DNA of 58,640 nucleotides from Thermococcus argininiproducens (GCF_023746595.1 NZ_CP080572.1:1017890-1076529); one strand, 5' to 3'; positions 8,868-18,105 are shown, counted from the stretch's first letter. The notes: generated by a model not told the origin, from the letters alone. Numbers and translations are program-made.

Positions 8868-10367
8868 CTTTCAATTCTTCTAAAGTCTTATTGGAACTAG
8901 CTAAAGCTAATGGTATTTGTGATTCTCCAACAACCTTTCAATTCTTCTAAAGTCTTATTGGAACTTAAGCTCTGGGAGCGTTATTTTAAGCTCCCCACCA
9001 GTCTTTCAATTCTTCTAAAGTCTTATTGGAACCTTCAATCAATCCCCTTAAAGTCCTCTTTCTTAGTTTCTTTCAATTCTTCTAAAGTCTTATTGGAACT
9101 GGGCTGAACTACTACCTTATTTTATTTTGAAAAGACTTTCAATTCTTCTAAAGTCTTATTGGAACAGACTTGTCCATCGATTTGTATTGTAAATGTCTTG
9201 CCTTTCAATTCTTCTAAAGTCTTATTGGAACGTTCTCAGATACACTATCCAGCATGGCTAGTTAAGACTTTCAATTCTTCTAAAGTCTTATTGGAACCGT
9301 TTGGACACAGATTGCAGAATATCAGATTCCTGTCTTTCAATTCTTCTAAAGTCTTATTGGAACTTGCTGCAGCTAAAAAAGAAGAAAAAGAGGCTAAAGG
9401 CTTTCAATTCTTCTAAAGTCTTATTGGAACTCTGCTAAAAAAGCATGGTTATGTAGAACAGGTAGCAACCTTTCAATTCTTCTAAAGTCTTATTGGAACA
9501 AATTTTATGTAAGCTTCCATAGAAATACCTGTTTGGACTTTCAATTCTTCTAAAGTCTTATTGGAACCTGGCCAACTCGATAAGTTTGGCCTTATCAACT
9601 TTCTTCTTTCAATTCTTCTAAAGTCTTATTGGAACTTAATGTAGATCTTGGCCTAAAAGTTATTTACGTCTCTTTCAATTCTTCTAAAGTCTTATTGGAA
9701 CCTCGTGAAGCAAAAATGAGAGCTCCTGTTATGTACCAACTTTCAATTCTTCTAAAGTCTTATTGGAACGATTATTGTCCATAAGAGTCCTAACACGATA
9801 ACCCACTTTCAATTCTTCTAAAGTCTTATTGGAACCTCCTTGAGACGCTAGACAGGATAGCAAAGATATACTTTCAATTCTTCTAAAGTCTTATTGGAAC
9901 AACTATCCTTACTCAAAGCCGTTATCTCGTGATTTTCTTTCAATTCTTCTAAAGTCTTATTGGAACTTTTTTCTTTGCACTCTTAAACTCAGATCTATCA
10001 AGCTTTCAATTCTTCTAAAGTCTTATTGGAACAAATATATCGTGGGAACCTAAGCGCAAAACCGCTTTCGTACTTTCAATTCTTCTAAAGTCTTATTGGA
10101 ACACTGGTTGTTAAATTACCAACGAGGGCGTTTTTAATCTTTCAATTCTTCTAAAGTCTTATTGGAACAATCAAGACGGCCTTACTCGAAGAATTCCCCA
10201 ATAAAGCTTTCAATTCTTCTAAAGTCTTATTGGAACTTCGAGAATCTTCATCACACTAGCAATAATTTTTTCTTTCAATTCTTCTAAAGTCTTATTGGAA
10301 CCTATTAGCGCAAATACTATGAGCTGAATCAAGCTCTCTTTCAATTCTTCTAAAGTCTTATTGGAAC
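8868..10367 (-). CRISPR. CRISPR array: 23 repeats of 30 bp, 22 spacers of 35-40 bp
   Basis: Counting through the sequence gives 23 copies of one 30-bp repeat starting CTTTCAATTCTTC and ending TTATTGGAAC on the plus strand; I saw no variant copy. Repeats begin at 8868, 8935, 9003, 9070, 9136, 9202, 9268, 9334, 9401, 9470, 9538, 9606, 9672, 9740, 9806, 9871, 9937, 10003, 10073, 10139, 10207, 10272 and 10338. Spacers are all different, mostly 36 bp. The reverse complement ends ATTGAAAG, the 8-nt crRNA 5' tag of Pyrococcus arrays, so transcription runs on the minus strand from a leader at the right. The family is processed by Cas6; no cas gene is in this window. Confidence 0.98.
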
Positions 10368-10842
10368 AGGGGTGAATTTTCCTCTGAATCCCCTATAAAA
10401 CCATTAAAATGCTTGGATTATATAAGGTTTTCTCCAAAGGGTCAATAATTGAGCCTTCGCGAGTCACCAATTAAAACCCTCGCAACCAAAATTAACCCAA
10501 GACAAGATTGCTTTAACCTTTATTGTGGTAATGAATAAGCATGAACACGAGACTTCCAGAGACCAAAGAGAGTTTAAAAACAGTATCAGGCCAATTTAAA
10601 AACCTTAAAACACAAAAGATCAAATGTTCACTAGGGGAAAGTATTAAAGAAGTCTCAAGAACCCTCCGCTCAAAACTTCGAAAAAAATTCGTTACAAAAA
10701 TTTAGAATTCTTGTAACCATTTGGGTGATAGTAACAAATGGTGACTAAAGACTTCCAAAGTTCTGAAAAAGTCTTAAATTAAGAAACAAACTGTTTAAAA
10801 AGAGAAAATTCAAAAACAAAGCTCGTAAATAAGTACCGAAAA
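10368..10842 (-). promoter_or_regulatory. CRISPR leader and promoter region
   Basis: This 475-bp AT-rich, gene-free stretch lies between the array and the stop of thiDN, at the side from which the array is transcribed. Its length is close to that of Pyrococcus leaders. On the minus strand, CCTTATATAATCC (about 10415-10427) is a good TATA candidate; a start about 25 bases on would be near 10395, just before the last repeat. Short inverted repeats such as GCGAG (about 10456) with CTCGC (about 10479) are present. New spacers would be added at its junction with the repeat at 10338-10367. I see no convincing gene inside. Confidence 0.75.
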
Positions 10843-12183
10843 TTATTCGAGGAGCTTATTAAGTTTCTCTATCACCGCTTTGGGAGTTTCTCCAAATATT
10901 AGAATCATTGCTTCTTTACCCCAGTCTCCAAGGTGATATATTAAATCAGGCTTGTCTCTTAATCTCTCGATTGCTGTTCTTACACCCCATGGAATAGTCC
11001 CGCCTTCTTTTGCTTTTATTTCCTCAGGTTCCTCTGTTCTGTTGTAGAGGGATACTTTAAAGCCGAGTTTCTGTGCCTTAGAAATTAGCTCTTCATTGTA
11101 CTTTATGTTGAGAACACTCCTAACTTCGGGGAAAACCTCCATAAAGGTCAATATTGCTCTCGCAAGGTGATCAGAAGCACCAAATTCTATCCAACCTACG
11201 GGCTTTATAGTATTTCCAAACTTTACGATTCTCCCTTTAACTCCAGCAACGTCTTCTCGGCCCCTTGCATAAAGCTTTGGGAGCGCGTAAACAAAGTTCA
11301 TTCCTACTTCAGGTACATATTTGTGAAGGTCTTCTATTGATACAAGCTCTTTGAGAGCTCTATTCAATGTATCGTACACTCTCCATTTCTCAGCTGGGAT
11401 TTCAATCCATGCATTTTGGTTCACGGGACAGTGCCCGTGGCCAATTCTCGCACCATAATAAATGCCCATGGTTATAAACTTCTTTGCCGTTTCCACAGCC
11501 TCTTCTAGGGACTTTCCTTTTGCAAGATTTGCAGTAATTGCTGCAGAAAATGAGCATCCTGTACCATGGGTGCAGCCTTCAACAAAAGGCGCACGGTATT
11601 CTCTAAACTCTCCGTTGACATATAAAATATCCACTGCTTCGCTTAATCCTAAATGACCACCTTTTACAATTGCTGCTCTGGCCCCAAGTTCTTCTACAAT
11701 TGTCTTTGCAGCTCTTTTGGCATCGTCAACATTTTTTATTTGAAATCCGCTCAATTTTTCGGCTTCCGGCCTATTGGGGGTGACAAGTGTAGCGTGAGGA
11801 ATTATTTCTGTAATTAGGGTTTCCATGGCATCTTCTCTTAGAAGGGGAGCTCCACTTTTTGCTATCATCACAGGATCGACCACTAGAGGAAAGTTGTATT
11901 TTTTCACGGTCTTTGCCACAGCTTTTATAATCTCTGAATTGCTCAGCATTCCAGTTTTTGCAGCATCAACACCTATATCCTCTACAACAGCTTCAATTTG
12001 TTTTACCACAACTTCTGGTGAGATGTCATAAATTGCTCTAACTTCTTGTGTGTTTTGAGCGGTTACAGAGGTTATTGCTACAAGTCCATGAACTCCAAAG
12101 GCAGAGAAAGTTTTTAGATCTGCCTCTATTCCTGCCCCTCCTCCACTATCACTTCCTGCTATAGTTAAGGCCTTTCTAATCAC
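10843..12183 (-). CDS. ThiD-ThiN fusion: HMP/HMP-P kinase and thiamin phosphate synthase
   Basis: A 446-residue bifunctional protein. Residues 1 to about 265 are ThiD (AGSDSGGGAGIEADLKT at the N-terminus, anion hole GTGCSFSAA near 210), which phosphorylates hydroxymethylpyrimidine twice. Residues about 275-446 are a ThiN domain (FGASDHLARA, IPWGVRTAIE, YHLGDWGKE), a thiamin phosphate synthase unrelated to ThiE. The fusion is usual in Thermococcales. It is the last gene of the minus-strand thiamin operon; its GTG start overlaps the thiW stop (GTGA). ThiE is also encoded in the same operon, so the ThiN activity is either redundant or specialised. Confidence 0.92.
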   Translation of the reverse strand: MIRKALTIAGSDSGGGAGIEADLKTFSAFGVHGLVAITSVTAQNTQEVRAIYDISPEVVVKQIEAVVEDIGVDAAKTGMLSNSEIIKAVAKTVKKYNFPLVVDPVMIAKSGAPLLREDAMETLITEIIPHATLVTPNRPEAEKLSGFQIKNVDDAKRAAKTIVEELGARAAIVKGGHLGLSEAVDILYVNGEFREYRAPFVEGCTHGTGCSFSAAITANLAKGKSLEEAVETAKKFITMGIYYGARIGHGHCPVNQNAWIEIPAEKWRVYDTLNRALKELVSIEDLHKYVPEVGMNFVYALPKLYARGREDVAGVKGRIVKFGNTIKPVGWIEFGASDHLARAILTFMEVFPEVRSVLNIKYNEELISKAQKLGFKVSLYNRTEEPEEIKAKEGGTIPWGVRTAIERLRDKPDLIYHLGDWGKEAMILIFGETPKAVIEKLNKLLE

Positions 12184-12665
12184 TCTATCACCTCCATCCT
12201 TCTCAAAGCTTTAAGAGTTAAGAACCCCAAAGTTGTTCCAACTAAGGTGCTTGGGGCAAAAGCGAGCCAGAACCATGTAACTCCTTTGTGGACATTTATG
12301 AGGGGGCCAAATAATAGGGCACTTAACGTTCCTCCTATAAAAATCGTAGCCAGAGGTTCACTAAAGGCAGCCCAGTCTTTTCTCATGACTTTATAAACTA
12401 CTCCCACTGTAAAAGCTCCTGGGATTCCGCCGGGTATTGAAAATATTGTGCCAACTCCAAAAGACATTCTAAGGAGTCCTATAAAGAGGGCTGTTAGGGA
12501 AGCCCACCATGGGCCGAGCATGATACCGGTTATTACGTTTATAAAATGTTGAAAGGGGGCCACTTTCGTTGGCCCAACTTGGAAGGAAATTGTTCCCAGA
12601 ACAACTCCTAAAGCCGTGAAAATTCCAACATAAGCAAGTTTTTGTGTTTTAGTTTCGGGTTTCAT
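12180..12665 (-). CDS. thiW: ThiW, substrate-binding membrane component of an ECF transporter
   Basis: A 161-residue membrane protein with about five hydrophobic helices. FQVGPTKVAPFQHFINVITG and GPWWASLTALFIGLLR fit the ThiW family, predicted to import the thiazole precursor of thiamin. The energising A and T subunits of the energy-coupling-factor transporter are not encoded nearby and must be shared from elsewhere. It overlaps thiE upstream and thiDN downstream by four bases each, indicating coupled translation. Confidence 0.88.
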   Translation of the reverse strand: MKPETKTQKLAYVGIFTALGVVLGTISFQVGPTKVAPFQHFINVITGIMLGPWWASLTALFIGLLRMSFGVGTIFSIPGGIPGAFTVGVVYKVMRKDWAAFSEPLATIFIGGTLSALLFGPLINVHKGVTWFWLAFAPSTLVGTTLGFLTLKALRRMEVIE

Positions 12666-13285
12666 TTAATCACCTCTTCTATGATTTTTCTCATATCTTC
12701 TGTGGCTTTTCTTACATTTTCTGCTCCAATTATTGCTGAAATTATTGCAACTCCATCAACACCGGTTTTTAGCACTTCTTTGACGTTCTCATGATTTATT
12801 CCACCAATTGCAACGACTGGAATTTTTATTGATTCAAGTATTTTCTTAAGTCCATCAATTCCGATAACTCTAACATCGAGTTTTGTAGGGGTGGGAAAAA
12901 CAGCTCCAGCTCCCAGGTAATCTGCCCCTTCTTTTTCAGCCTTTAAAGCTTCTTCCAGACTGTATACAGAGGCTCCAATGATTAAATTTGGGGCAATTTC
13001 TTTAGCAGTGGGAATTGGCATATCTTCAGGACCAAGTTGAACTCCATCAGCGTTTGTTGCTAAGGCAATGTCTAAACGATCATCCACGAAATAAAGGGCA
13101 TCATATTCACTTGTTAGTTTTCTTATTTCTTTTCCAATTTCGATCATCTCTTTTGTGGGTGCATTTTTTATGCGAAGTTGAATCGAAGTTGCCCCTCCTT
13201 CCAGAGCCTGCTTGGTACTTTTTATCTCATCTTTCAGCCTTCTATCAGTTATTACATATAGTTTGAGCTTTTTTCTAAAGTTCAA
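12662..13285 (-). CDS. thiE: Thiamin phosphate synthase ThiE
   Basis: A 207-residue TIM-barrel enzyme that joins HMP pyrophosphate and thiazole phosphate. The N-terminus LKLYVITDRR, the substrate segment IQLRIKN, FVDDRLDIAL, GVQLGPEDMP, the thiazole-loop GAVFPTPTK and the phosphate-binding VAIGGI are all in the usual order. The start is a TTG (13283-13285) overlapping the end of thiM by 11 bases; the residues after it match the usual N-terminus, and no better start is available. Confidence 0.93.
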   Translation of the reverse strand: MNFRKKLKLYVITDRRLKDEIKSTKQALEGGATSIQLRIKNAPTKEMIEIGKEIRKLTSEYDALYFVDDRLDIALATNADGVQLGPEDMPIPTAKEIAPNLIIGASVYSLEEALKAEKEGADYLGAGAVFPTPTKLDVRVIGIDGLKKILESIKIPVVAIGGINHENVKEVLKTGVDGVAIISAIIGAENVRKATEDMRKIIEEVIK

Positions 13286-14075
13286 CTTCTTTCACCTTCG
13301 CTCTCTTCATTATGAGATCTCCATCAATTCTGTAAAGCCAGTCGTATAACTTTGTGTGGAATGTCCCGGGGTATGGGGAGTCTTCAAAGGCTTTTTCAGC
13401 AGCAATTTCAAAAGAAATCAATCCTGCGATGGTGGCTTTTAGAGGATCTTCAACGGCTAAAAATGCACCGATTATTGCTGTTGCCATACAACCGGTTCCA
13501 GTTACCCTTCCAAGCAAAGGAGTCCCATTTTCTATAGCATAAACTTTCTCTCCATCACTTACATAATCTACAGGGCCTGTAACAGCAACTACTGTGTTGA
13601 ATTCTTTTGAGGCATCCCTTGCGAGCTTTTTGGCAACTTGTTCATCATATACTGCGGAATCTACTCCTCTTGTTTTTCCATGTTCACCGAGGAGAGCTGC
13701 AATCTCTCCAAAGTTCCCTCGGATAACGCTTATCTCTCCTGCCTCTAGAATTCTTAGAGATGTCTTTGTCCTAAGTTTTGTGGCCCCGGCACCTACTGGA
13801 TCTAGAATAACAGGCTTTTTGAGATCTTTTGCAGTCTTAACGGCCTTCATCATGGAGTATATTTTGTGCTCGTCTAAGGTCCCGATGTTTATTACTAGTG
13901 TATTGGCCAAGGCAACCATCTCTTCAAGTTCTTCTATTGCATGGGCCATAACTGGAGAAGCTCCTATAGCAAGGAGAGCATTTGCCGTGGTATTCATAAC
14001 CACATAGTTGGTTATATTATGCACCAAAGGTCTCTTTTCCCTAACTTTTTCTAACGCTTCAATAATCCATCTCAT
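13275..14075 (-). CDS. thiM: Hydroxyethylthiazole kinase ThiM
   Basis: A 266-residue ribokinase-fold enzyme that phosphorylates 4-methyl-5-(2-hydroxyethyl)thiazole. PLVHNITNYVVMNTTANALLA, the phosphate loop VTGPVDYVSDG and the catalytic Cys in RVTGTGCMATAIIG near residue 200 identify it. It sits between cytX, six bases upstream, and thiE, which it overlaps, in the salvage operon. Confidence 0.94.
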   Translation of the reverse strand: MRWIIEALEKVREKRPLVHNITNYVVMNTTANALLAIGASPVMAHAIEELEEMVALANTLVINIGTLDEHKIYSMMKAVKTAKDLKKPVILDPVGAGATKLRTKTSLRILEAGEISVIRGNFGEIAALLGEHGKTRGVDSAVYDEQVAKKLARDASKEFNTVVAVTGPVDYVSDGEKVYAIENGTPLLGRVTGTGCMATAIIGAFLAVEDPLKATIAGLISFEIAAEKAFEDSPYPGTFHTKLYDWLYRIDGDLIMKRAKVKEVEL

Positions 14076-14081
14076 TTTTCT

Positions 14082-15362
14082 TCACCCCTCTAATATGTAA
14101 TAGAGAATACTTACCAAGAGGAAGGTTGGAATGCTTGAACCCAACTTAAAGCCAAGTTCACTTAGCAGGGGAATGTAAATCCCGAAAAGACCTTCTATGG
14201 CAAGTCCCATGTAAAATGCGAATCCAATCGCCCATATGAGTATAGCTTTGGTATTATAACCTGCGAATTTTCCATTTTCATCGAGAAGTTCTGCTGCGTT
14301 GTATTCTTTTTTAACGAGAAAGTAGTCTGTTATCATTATTGCTGCTAGCGAAACAAAGGCGCCACCAATAAGAAGTAAGAAGCTTTCGTATTGTTCCATT
14401 GGGAAGACTAGAGCAAGGATAGTTCCAAGGCTTCCAACAAGTAAAACCTGTTTCTTTGCATTGGCTTTTGGAGAAATGTTTTTGTAAGTTATTGCGGCAG
14501 AGTAAACATCGAGGAAAGTGGTTGTTACCGTGGAGAATATAATTATTAGCATTGCAGGGATCCCAATTCCATACGCTGCTATGATTCCGATTGGGTCTCC
14601 TTCTCCAATTGCCATGTTTGTTAGGGCTCCTACAAAATAGAAGAGGCTCGATGGGATGAAGTACCCAAGATAAGTACCCCAAAATGCTGCGTTTTTATTT
14701 TTGGCAAATCTTGAGTAATCAGCTATTAATGGTGCCCAAGAAAGAGGCATTGCTATTACCAGATCTAGTCCCAGCATAGCTCCTATTTCGCCAGTGCTAG
14801 GCTTAGAGAGAAGCTGCGTGAATGAAAACCTTTGGAGAGTAACATACGTGAGCCATAGACTTAGTGCGAGTAAAAGAAGGGCCGCAATTTTTTCTAATTT
14901 TTCCCAGTTTTTGGGTCCTATGTATGTCCATCCTGTAACTAAGAGGCCTAGCAAAATTACCCAAAGAGCATAATTATCAACTCCAAGGCTTTCTGCGACT
15001 GTGTTCATGGCGTTGGCTCCTACAATGAGCATTATTGCTGTCCATCCTATAAGCTGAAGATAATTTAGGATGGAAGGTAGGATCGACCCTTTGATTCCTA
15101 GGGAAGCTCTTGAAAGCACCATTGTTGGAAGGCCTGTTTTTTCTCCTTCCAGAGCTATTAATCCCATTATGGTGTTCCCAAGAATGTGACCGATGAGCAC
15201 TACAAGGAGTGCCATACCTAATGAGAGAGCTGGTGTTAGGAGTGCTCCGGCCCAAAATTCTGCAATGCTTATTCCTGCTCCAAACCATATTGCAAGAAGT
15301 GTTAGGAGGCTAAAAGTTCTCCTATCTCTCTCTACAGGTTTTATGTCATATCCTCCCTCCAT
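14082..15362 (-). CDS. cytX: CytX, putative hydroxymethylpyrimidine permease (NCS1 family)
   Basis: A 426-residue permease with about 12 membrane helices. The N-terminal part, FSLLTLLAIWFGAGISIAEFWAG, is typical of the CytX branch of nucleobase-cation symporters, which is found with thiamin genes and is predicted to import HMP. The ATG at 15360-15362 is chosen because GGTGAT lies about five bases before it; the frame is open three codons further, but those starts sit inside the ribosome binding site. It is the first gene of the five-gene thiamin operon. Confidence 0.85.
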   Translation of the reverse strand: MEGGYDIKPVERDRRTFSLLTLLAIWFGAGISIAEFWAGALLTPALSLGMALLVVLIGHILGNTIMGLIALEGEKTGLPTMVLSRASLGIKGSILPSILNYLQLIGWTAIMLIVGANAMNTVAESLGVDNYALWVILLGLLVTGWTYIGPKNWEKLEKIAALLLLALSLWLTYVTLQRFSFTQLLSKPSTGEIGAMLGLDLVIAMPLSWAPLIADYSRFAKNKNAAFWGTYLGYFIPSSLFYFVGALTNMAIGEGDPIGIIAAYGIGIPAMLIIIFSTVTTTFLDVYSAAITYKNISPKANAKKQVLLVGSLGTILALVFPMEQYESFLLLIGGAFVSLAAIMITDYFLVKKEYNAAELLDENGKFAGYNTKAILIWAIGFAFYMGLAIEGLFGIYIPLLSELGFKLGSSIPTFLLVSILYYILEG

Positions 15363-15405
15363 GTCCATCACCTTTTAATTGTCCCATTTTTCATTCTCTT
15401 GGGGG

Positions 15406-15447
15406 TTTTATAACTTTTTTGTTAAAATTTAAAACCAAGTTATAAAA
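15406..15447. promoter_or_regulatory. Thiamin operon promoter with an 11-bp inverted repeat
   Basis: TTTTATAACTT (15406-15416) and AAGTTATAAAA (15437-15447) form a perfect inverted repeat with a 20-bp spacer. On the minus strand the left arm reads AAGTTATAAAA, a plausible TATA box about 45 bases before the cytX ATG. Because each arm contains a TATA-like core, this may be an operator for a thiamin-responsive repressor, or simply two AT-rich promoter elements. No TPP riboswitch fold is visible in the short leader. Confidence 0.4.
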
Positions 15448-15494
15448 AATCTAAGAACAAGTTCAGGGAGCTTAGGGAAAAAGAGAGAAATGAG

Positions 15495-16511
15495 CTAGTT
15501 TTTCATCACATAGAAATATCTATCTAGTGAAGAGTGAACTCTTTGATAATATTTCTCTAAAATTGTAAATCCTATTCTCTCAGCAGTTTTTTCTACATTA
15601 AACTCAGCTGGAAATGCAATACTTAAATATCCATCTAGAACTTCATACATACTCTCTAGGGCCTTTTCATAGAGATCCTCTCTTTTCTTCCCTCCTAGTG
15701 TTGCAGAAGTTCCATAGGGGGGATCAGTGACAATTGCTTCAAATGTTTTATCAGGGAAGAGTTCTCTTAACTTGGTGGCATCCCCTTTTTGTAGTTTGTA
15801 TTCCTTTATTCCATAATATTCGAGATTCTTTTTGGCACCTTCCACCATATCCGATCTAAGATCTACTCCGTAAACTTTTAGGCCGATAAGGCCTGCTTCG
15901 ATTAGTATCCCTCCAGTCCCCATAAATGGATCAAGAACCTCTTTTTTTGCCCTTGCTAAGTTTACCATTGCTCTTGCAAGTCGAGGAGGTAATGCTATTG
16001 GTTTAAAGAATGGTCTTTTATCGGCCTTTCTTTTCTCAAACTCTTTAGCTGAAAACGTTTCTTTTCTTACTCCAACCCAAAGTTTTTCTCCACAATAGGC
16101 CCTAATCAGGGTGCCTGGATTGCTCAAATTGACTTTAAAGCCTTGTTGTGCTATGATCGCACCAAGTTCTTTCTCTAAATCTTTTACATTATAAGAACAA
16201 TTTAACATTGTTTCTCTGTCCACTTTGAATGTAGTGTTGATAAAATCCCCCCATTTAAGAGCTTTTGCTTTTAAGTAGAGCTCCTCCAGACTTTCAGCTG
16301 AGAAGAGTAAAATTCCATATTCATGAGCCATCCCAAGTCTTTTGAGATATGAAAAAGCTTCTTCGTTCGCTTTTAATGCCAAGAATAGATAATCCCTTTC
16401 AATAATCCTGAATTCCTTGTTATTGAGTTCCAATAATGCTTTAACTTCTCCTTCGGCCATTTGGGGTAAATTTCCAAGAATCTCAACATAAAGCAACTTT
16501 TTTTCCTCCAT
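15495..16511 (-). CDS. tRNA (guanine10-N2)-dimethyltransferase, Trm-G10 type
   Basis: A 338-residue enzyme with an N-terminal THUMP domain (about 1-150) and a C-terminal Rossmann methylase. Motif I is [17 protein letters not shown] (about 191-207), and the catalytic motif IV is TDPPYGT near residue 260. These match the Pyrococcus abyssi enzyme that makes m2G10 and m2,2G10 in tRNA using S-adenosylmethionine. It lies six bases after the PP-loop gene, so both are probably one transcript. Confidence 0.9.
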   Translation of the reverse strand: MEEKKLLYVEILGNLPQMAEGEVKALLELNNKEFRIIERDYLFLALKANEEAFSYLKRLGMAHEYGILLFSAESLEELYLKAKALKWGDFINTTFKVDRETMLNCSYNVKDLEKELGAIIAQQGFKVNLSNPGTLIRAYCGEKLWVGVRKETFSAKEFEKRKADKRPFFKPIALPPRLARAMVNLARAKKEVLDPFMGTGGILIEAGLIGLKVYGVDLRSDMVEGAKKNLEYYGIKEYKLQKGDATKLRELFPDKTFEAIVTDPPYGTSATLGGKKREDLYEKALESMYEVLDGYLSIAFPAEFNVEKTAERIGFTILEKYYQRVHSSLDRYFYVMKN

Positions 16512-16517
16512 CTCGTT

Positions 16518-17258
16518 TTAATTCTTTAGTATATCTCTAATAAGTGTGTTGGCTATCTCTTTATCTATTGCTCCGGCTCTAAGTTCCCTCAATACCCTCT
16601 GGATACCAAAGCGTTTTAATATTGGTGCATTTTTGATGGCCCCTTTCCAAAGTGAACATCCAAATCCAAGTGCATATTTTCTGCTAAGTATTTTTATTGC
16701 TTCTCGTTTATCGATTGCGAGAAAGGCTGGGAGATTTAGCTTTATCAAATCTCCATCTTTGTATATGGATATGCTACCAAAGCTTAAAAGATCTCCCGAA
16801 GCCACTATTTTTATCCTGTTTTTTCTGGCATAATTTTTGACTGCATCCATTATCATGGAGTGACACTTTCCACAGATCGGAGCTCTCTTTTGAATTTGAT
16901 CATTTATAATTTCCATATAGTTGGGGATCTCAACAAAGACAGCTCCATAGCTTTGGGCTCTAAAAAGAACTACATCTCTCATTTGAGGGAGCTTTACCAT
17001 TACTGGAATCACTTCGAATCCTGCCCATCTAAGGATCAAAAGAGAGGCCGTGCTATCACTACCCATTGAAAAAGCTAGAGCAATCTTTTCGTCAATTTTA
17101 CTTCTCTCAAATTCTTCCCCATAAAGTCGATAACGAAGGAGATCTCCTAGTCTTTGGTATGCCTCTTCACTAATATCTCCCTTAACCTGTTCGAGTGCTT
17201 CTAGGCTTTGTTGCAAGCGGTAGGATTTTACGAAATCGTCTTTTATTCTCTCTATCAT
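16518..17258 (-). CDS. PP-loop ATP pyrophosphatase of unknown substrate
   Basis: A 246-residue adenine nucleotide alpha-hydrolase-fold protein. ALAFSMGSDSTASLLI (about 60-75) is a variant of the SGGxDS PP-loop that adenylates its substrate. A CGKCHS motif (about residue 134) and a further Cys in FGCSLWKG could bind a metal or Fe-S cluster. The family resembles archaeal relatives of tRNA thiolases and of QueC, but I cannot assign a substrate. Cotranscription with a tRNA methylase favours tRNA modification as an inference. Confidence 0.65.
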   Translation of the reverse strand: MIERIKDDFVKSYRLQQSLEALEQVKGDISEEAYQRLGDLLRYRLYGEEFERSKIDEKIALAFSMGSDSTASLLILRWAGFEVIPVMVKLPQMRDVVLFRAQSYGAVFVEIPNYMEIINDQIQKRAPICGKCHSMIMDAVKNYARKNRIKIVASGDLLSFGSISIYKDGDLIKLNLPAFLAIDKREAIKILSRKYALGFGCSLWKGAIKNAPILKRFGIQRVLRELRAGAIDKEIANTLIRDILKN

Positions 17259-17349
17259 CGGAGATTGATTTGGTATACTATTTTAAAGGATTTCTATGAG
17301 TGAGAAAGATTAAAATTTTCGAGAGAGTAAACTAAAAAGGTGAGCAAAA

Positions 17350-18105
17350 ATGTTCGCGGAGATAATTACAGTGGGTGACGAGCTTCTAACTGGGAACACT
17401 GTAGACAGCAATTCTGCTTTCATTGCTCAGAAGCTCACAGAAAGGGGATTTTGGGTTAGGAGGATAACCACTGTGGGTGATGATATTGAGGAAATAAAGA
17501 GTGCTGTTAAAGAAGCCCTTTCAAGAGAACCGGAGGTTCTCATTATAGCTGGAGGACTGGGCCCAACTCATGATGATGTTACAATGGCGGCCGTGGCCCA
17601 AGCCTTAAATGTGGGACTTGAGCTTAGGGAAGAGGTGATAGAGAAAATCAGGGTTTTTTACCGTGGGCTTTATGAAGAAGGTGTTGTAGATGATCCAAAT
17701 TTAAATGAAGCCAGAATAAAAATGGCTTACTTACCAAAAGGGGCAGAAGTGTTAGATAATTCTGTAGGCGCGGCCCCTGGGGCCTACTTTAAATATAACT
17801 CTACTGAAGTCTTTGTTCTTCCTGGGATGCCAAGGGAAATGAGAACTATGCTTGAGAACGAAGTTCTTCCAAGACTTGGAAAAAGAAAGTTTATTCAAGA
17901 AAAGCTTCTCGCAGAGATAACAGATGAATCAAAACTCGCACCACTTTTAAATGAAGTTTTAGGAAGATTTAATGTGAAAATCCACTCCTCTCCAAAAGGC
18001 TTTGGAAAGTATATTGGAATAATAATCTTTGGTGAATCCGAGGAGGAAATTAAAAGGGCGAAAAAATTTATGGAAAAGAGAGGATTAAGATTTGAGAATG
18101 TCTAA
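17350..18105 (+). CDS. CinA/MoCF-type nucleotide-binding protein (NMN deamidase-related)
   Basis: A 251-residue protein made of the molybdopterin-binding (MoCF_biosynth) fold only. EIITVGDELLTGNTVDSNS, LIIAGGLGPTHDDVT and FVLPGMPREMRTML are the conserved parts. It corresponds to the N-terminal domain of bacterial CinA and lacks the C-terminal deamidase domain; archaeal members are annotated as nicotinamide mononucleotide deamidase-related, and activity is not established. It ends four bases inside the convergent pyruvate kinase gene. Confidence 0.8.
   Translation: MFAEIITVGDELLTGNTVDSNSAFIAQKLTERGFWVRRITTVGDDIEEIKSAVKEALSREPEVLIIAGGLGPTHDDVTMAAVAQALNVGLELREEVIEKIRVFYRGLYEEGVVDDPNLNEARIKMAYLPKGAEVLDNSVGAAPGAYFKYNSTEVFVLPGMPREMRTMLENEVLPRLGKRKFIQEKLLAEITDESKLAPLLNEVLGRFNVKIHSSPKGFGKYIGIIIFGESEEEIKRAKKFMEKRGLRFENV

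Noticed and set aside
8910-9416. Open frames of 65 and 85 codons across the CRISPR repeats
   Set aside because: They translate the repeat itself over and over and are artefacts of the array.
10541-10705. 54-codon plus-strand frame, basic product, inside the CRISPR leader
   Set aside because: No clear ribosome binding site, lies antisense to a region whose expected role is leader and promoter, and the composition is that of AT-rich noncoding DNA.
13594-14007. 137-codon frame antisense to thiM
   Set aside because: A shadow of thiM, which has complete family motifs and operon spacing.
15372-15494. TPP riboswitch before the thiamin operon
   Set aside because: The leader is short and AT-rich and lacks the conserved CUGAGA and ACCUGA-type segments of the thi box.
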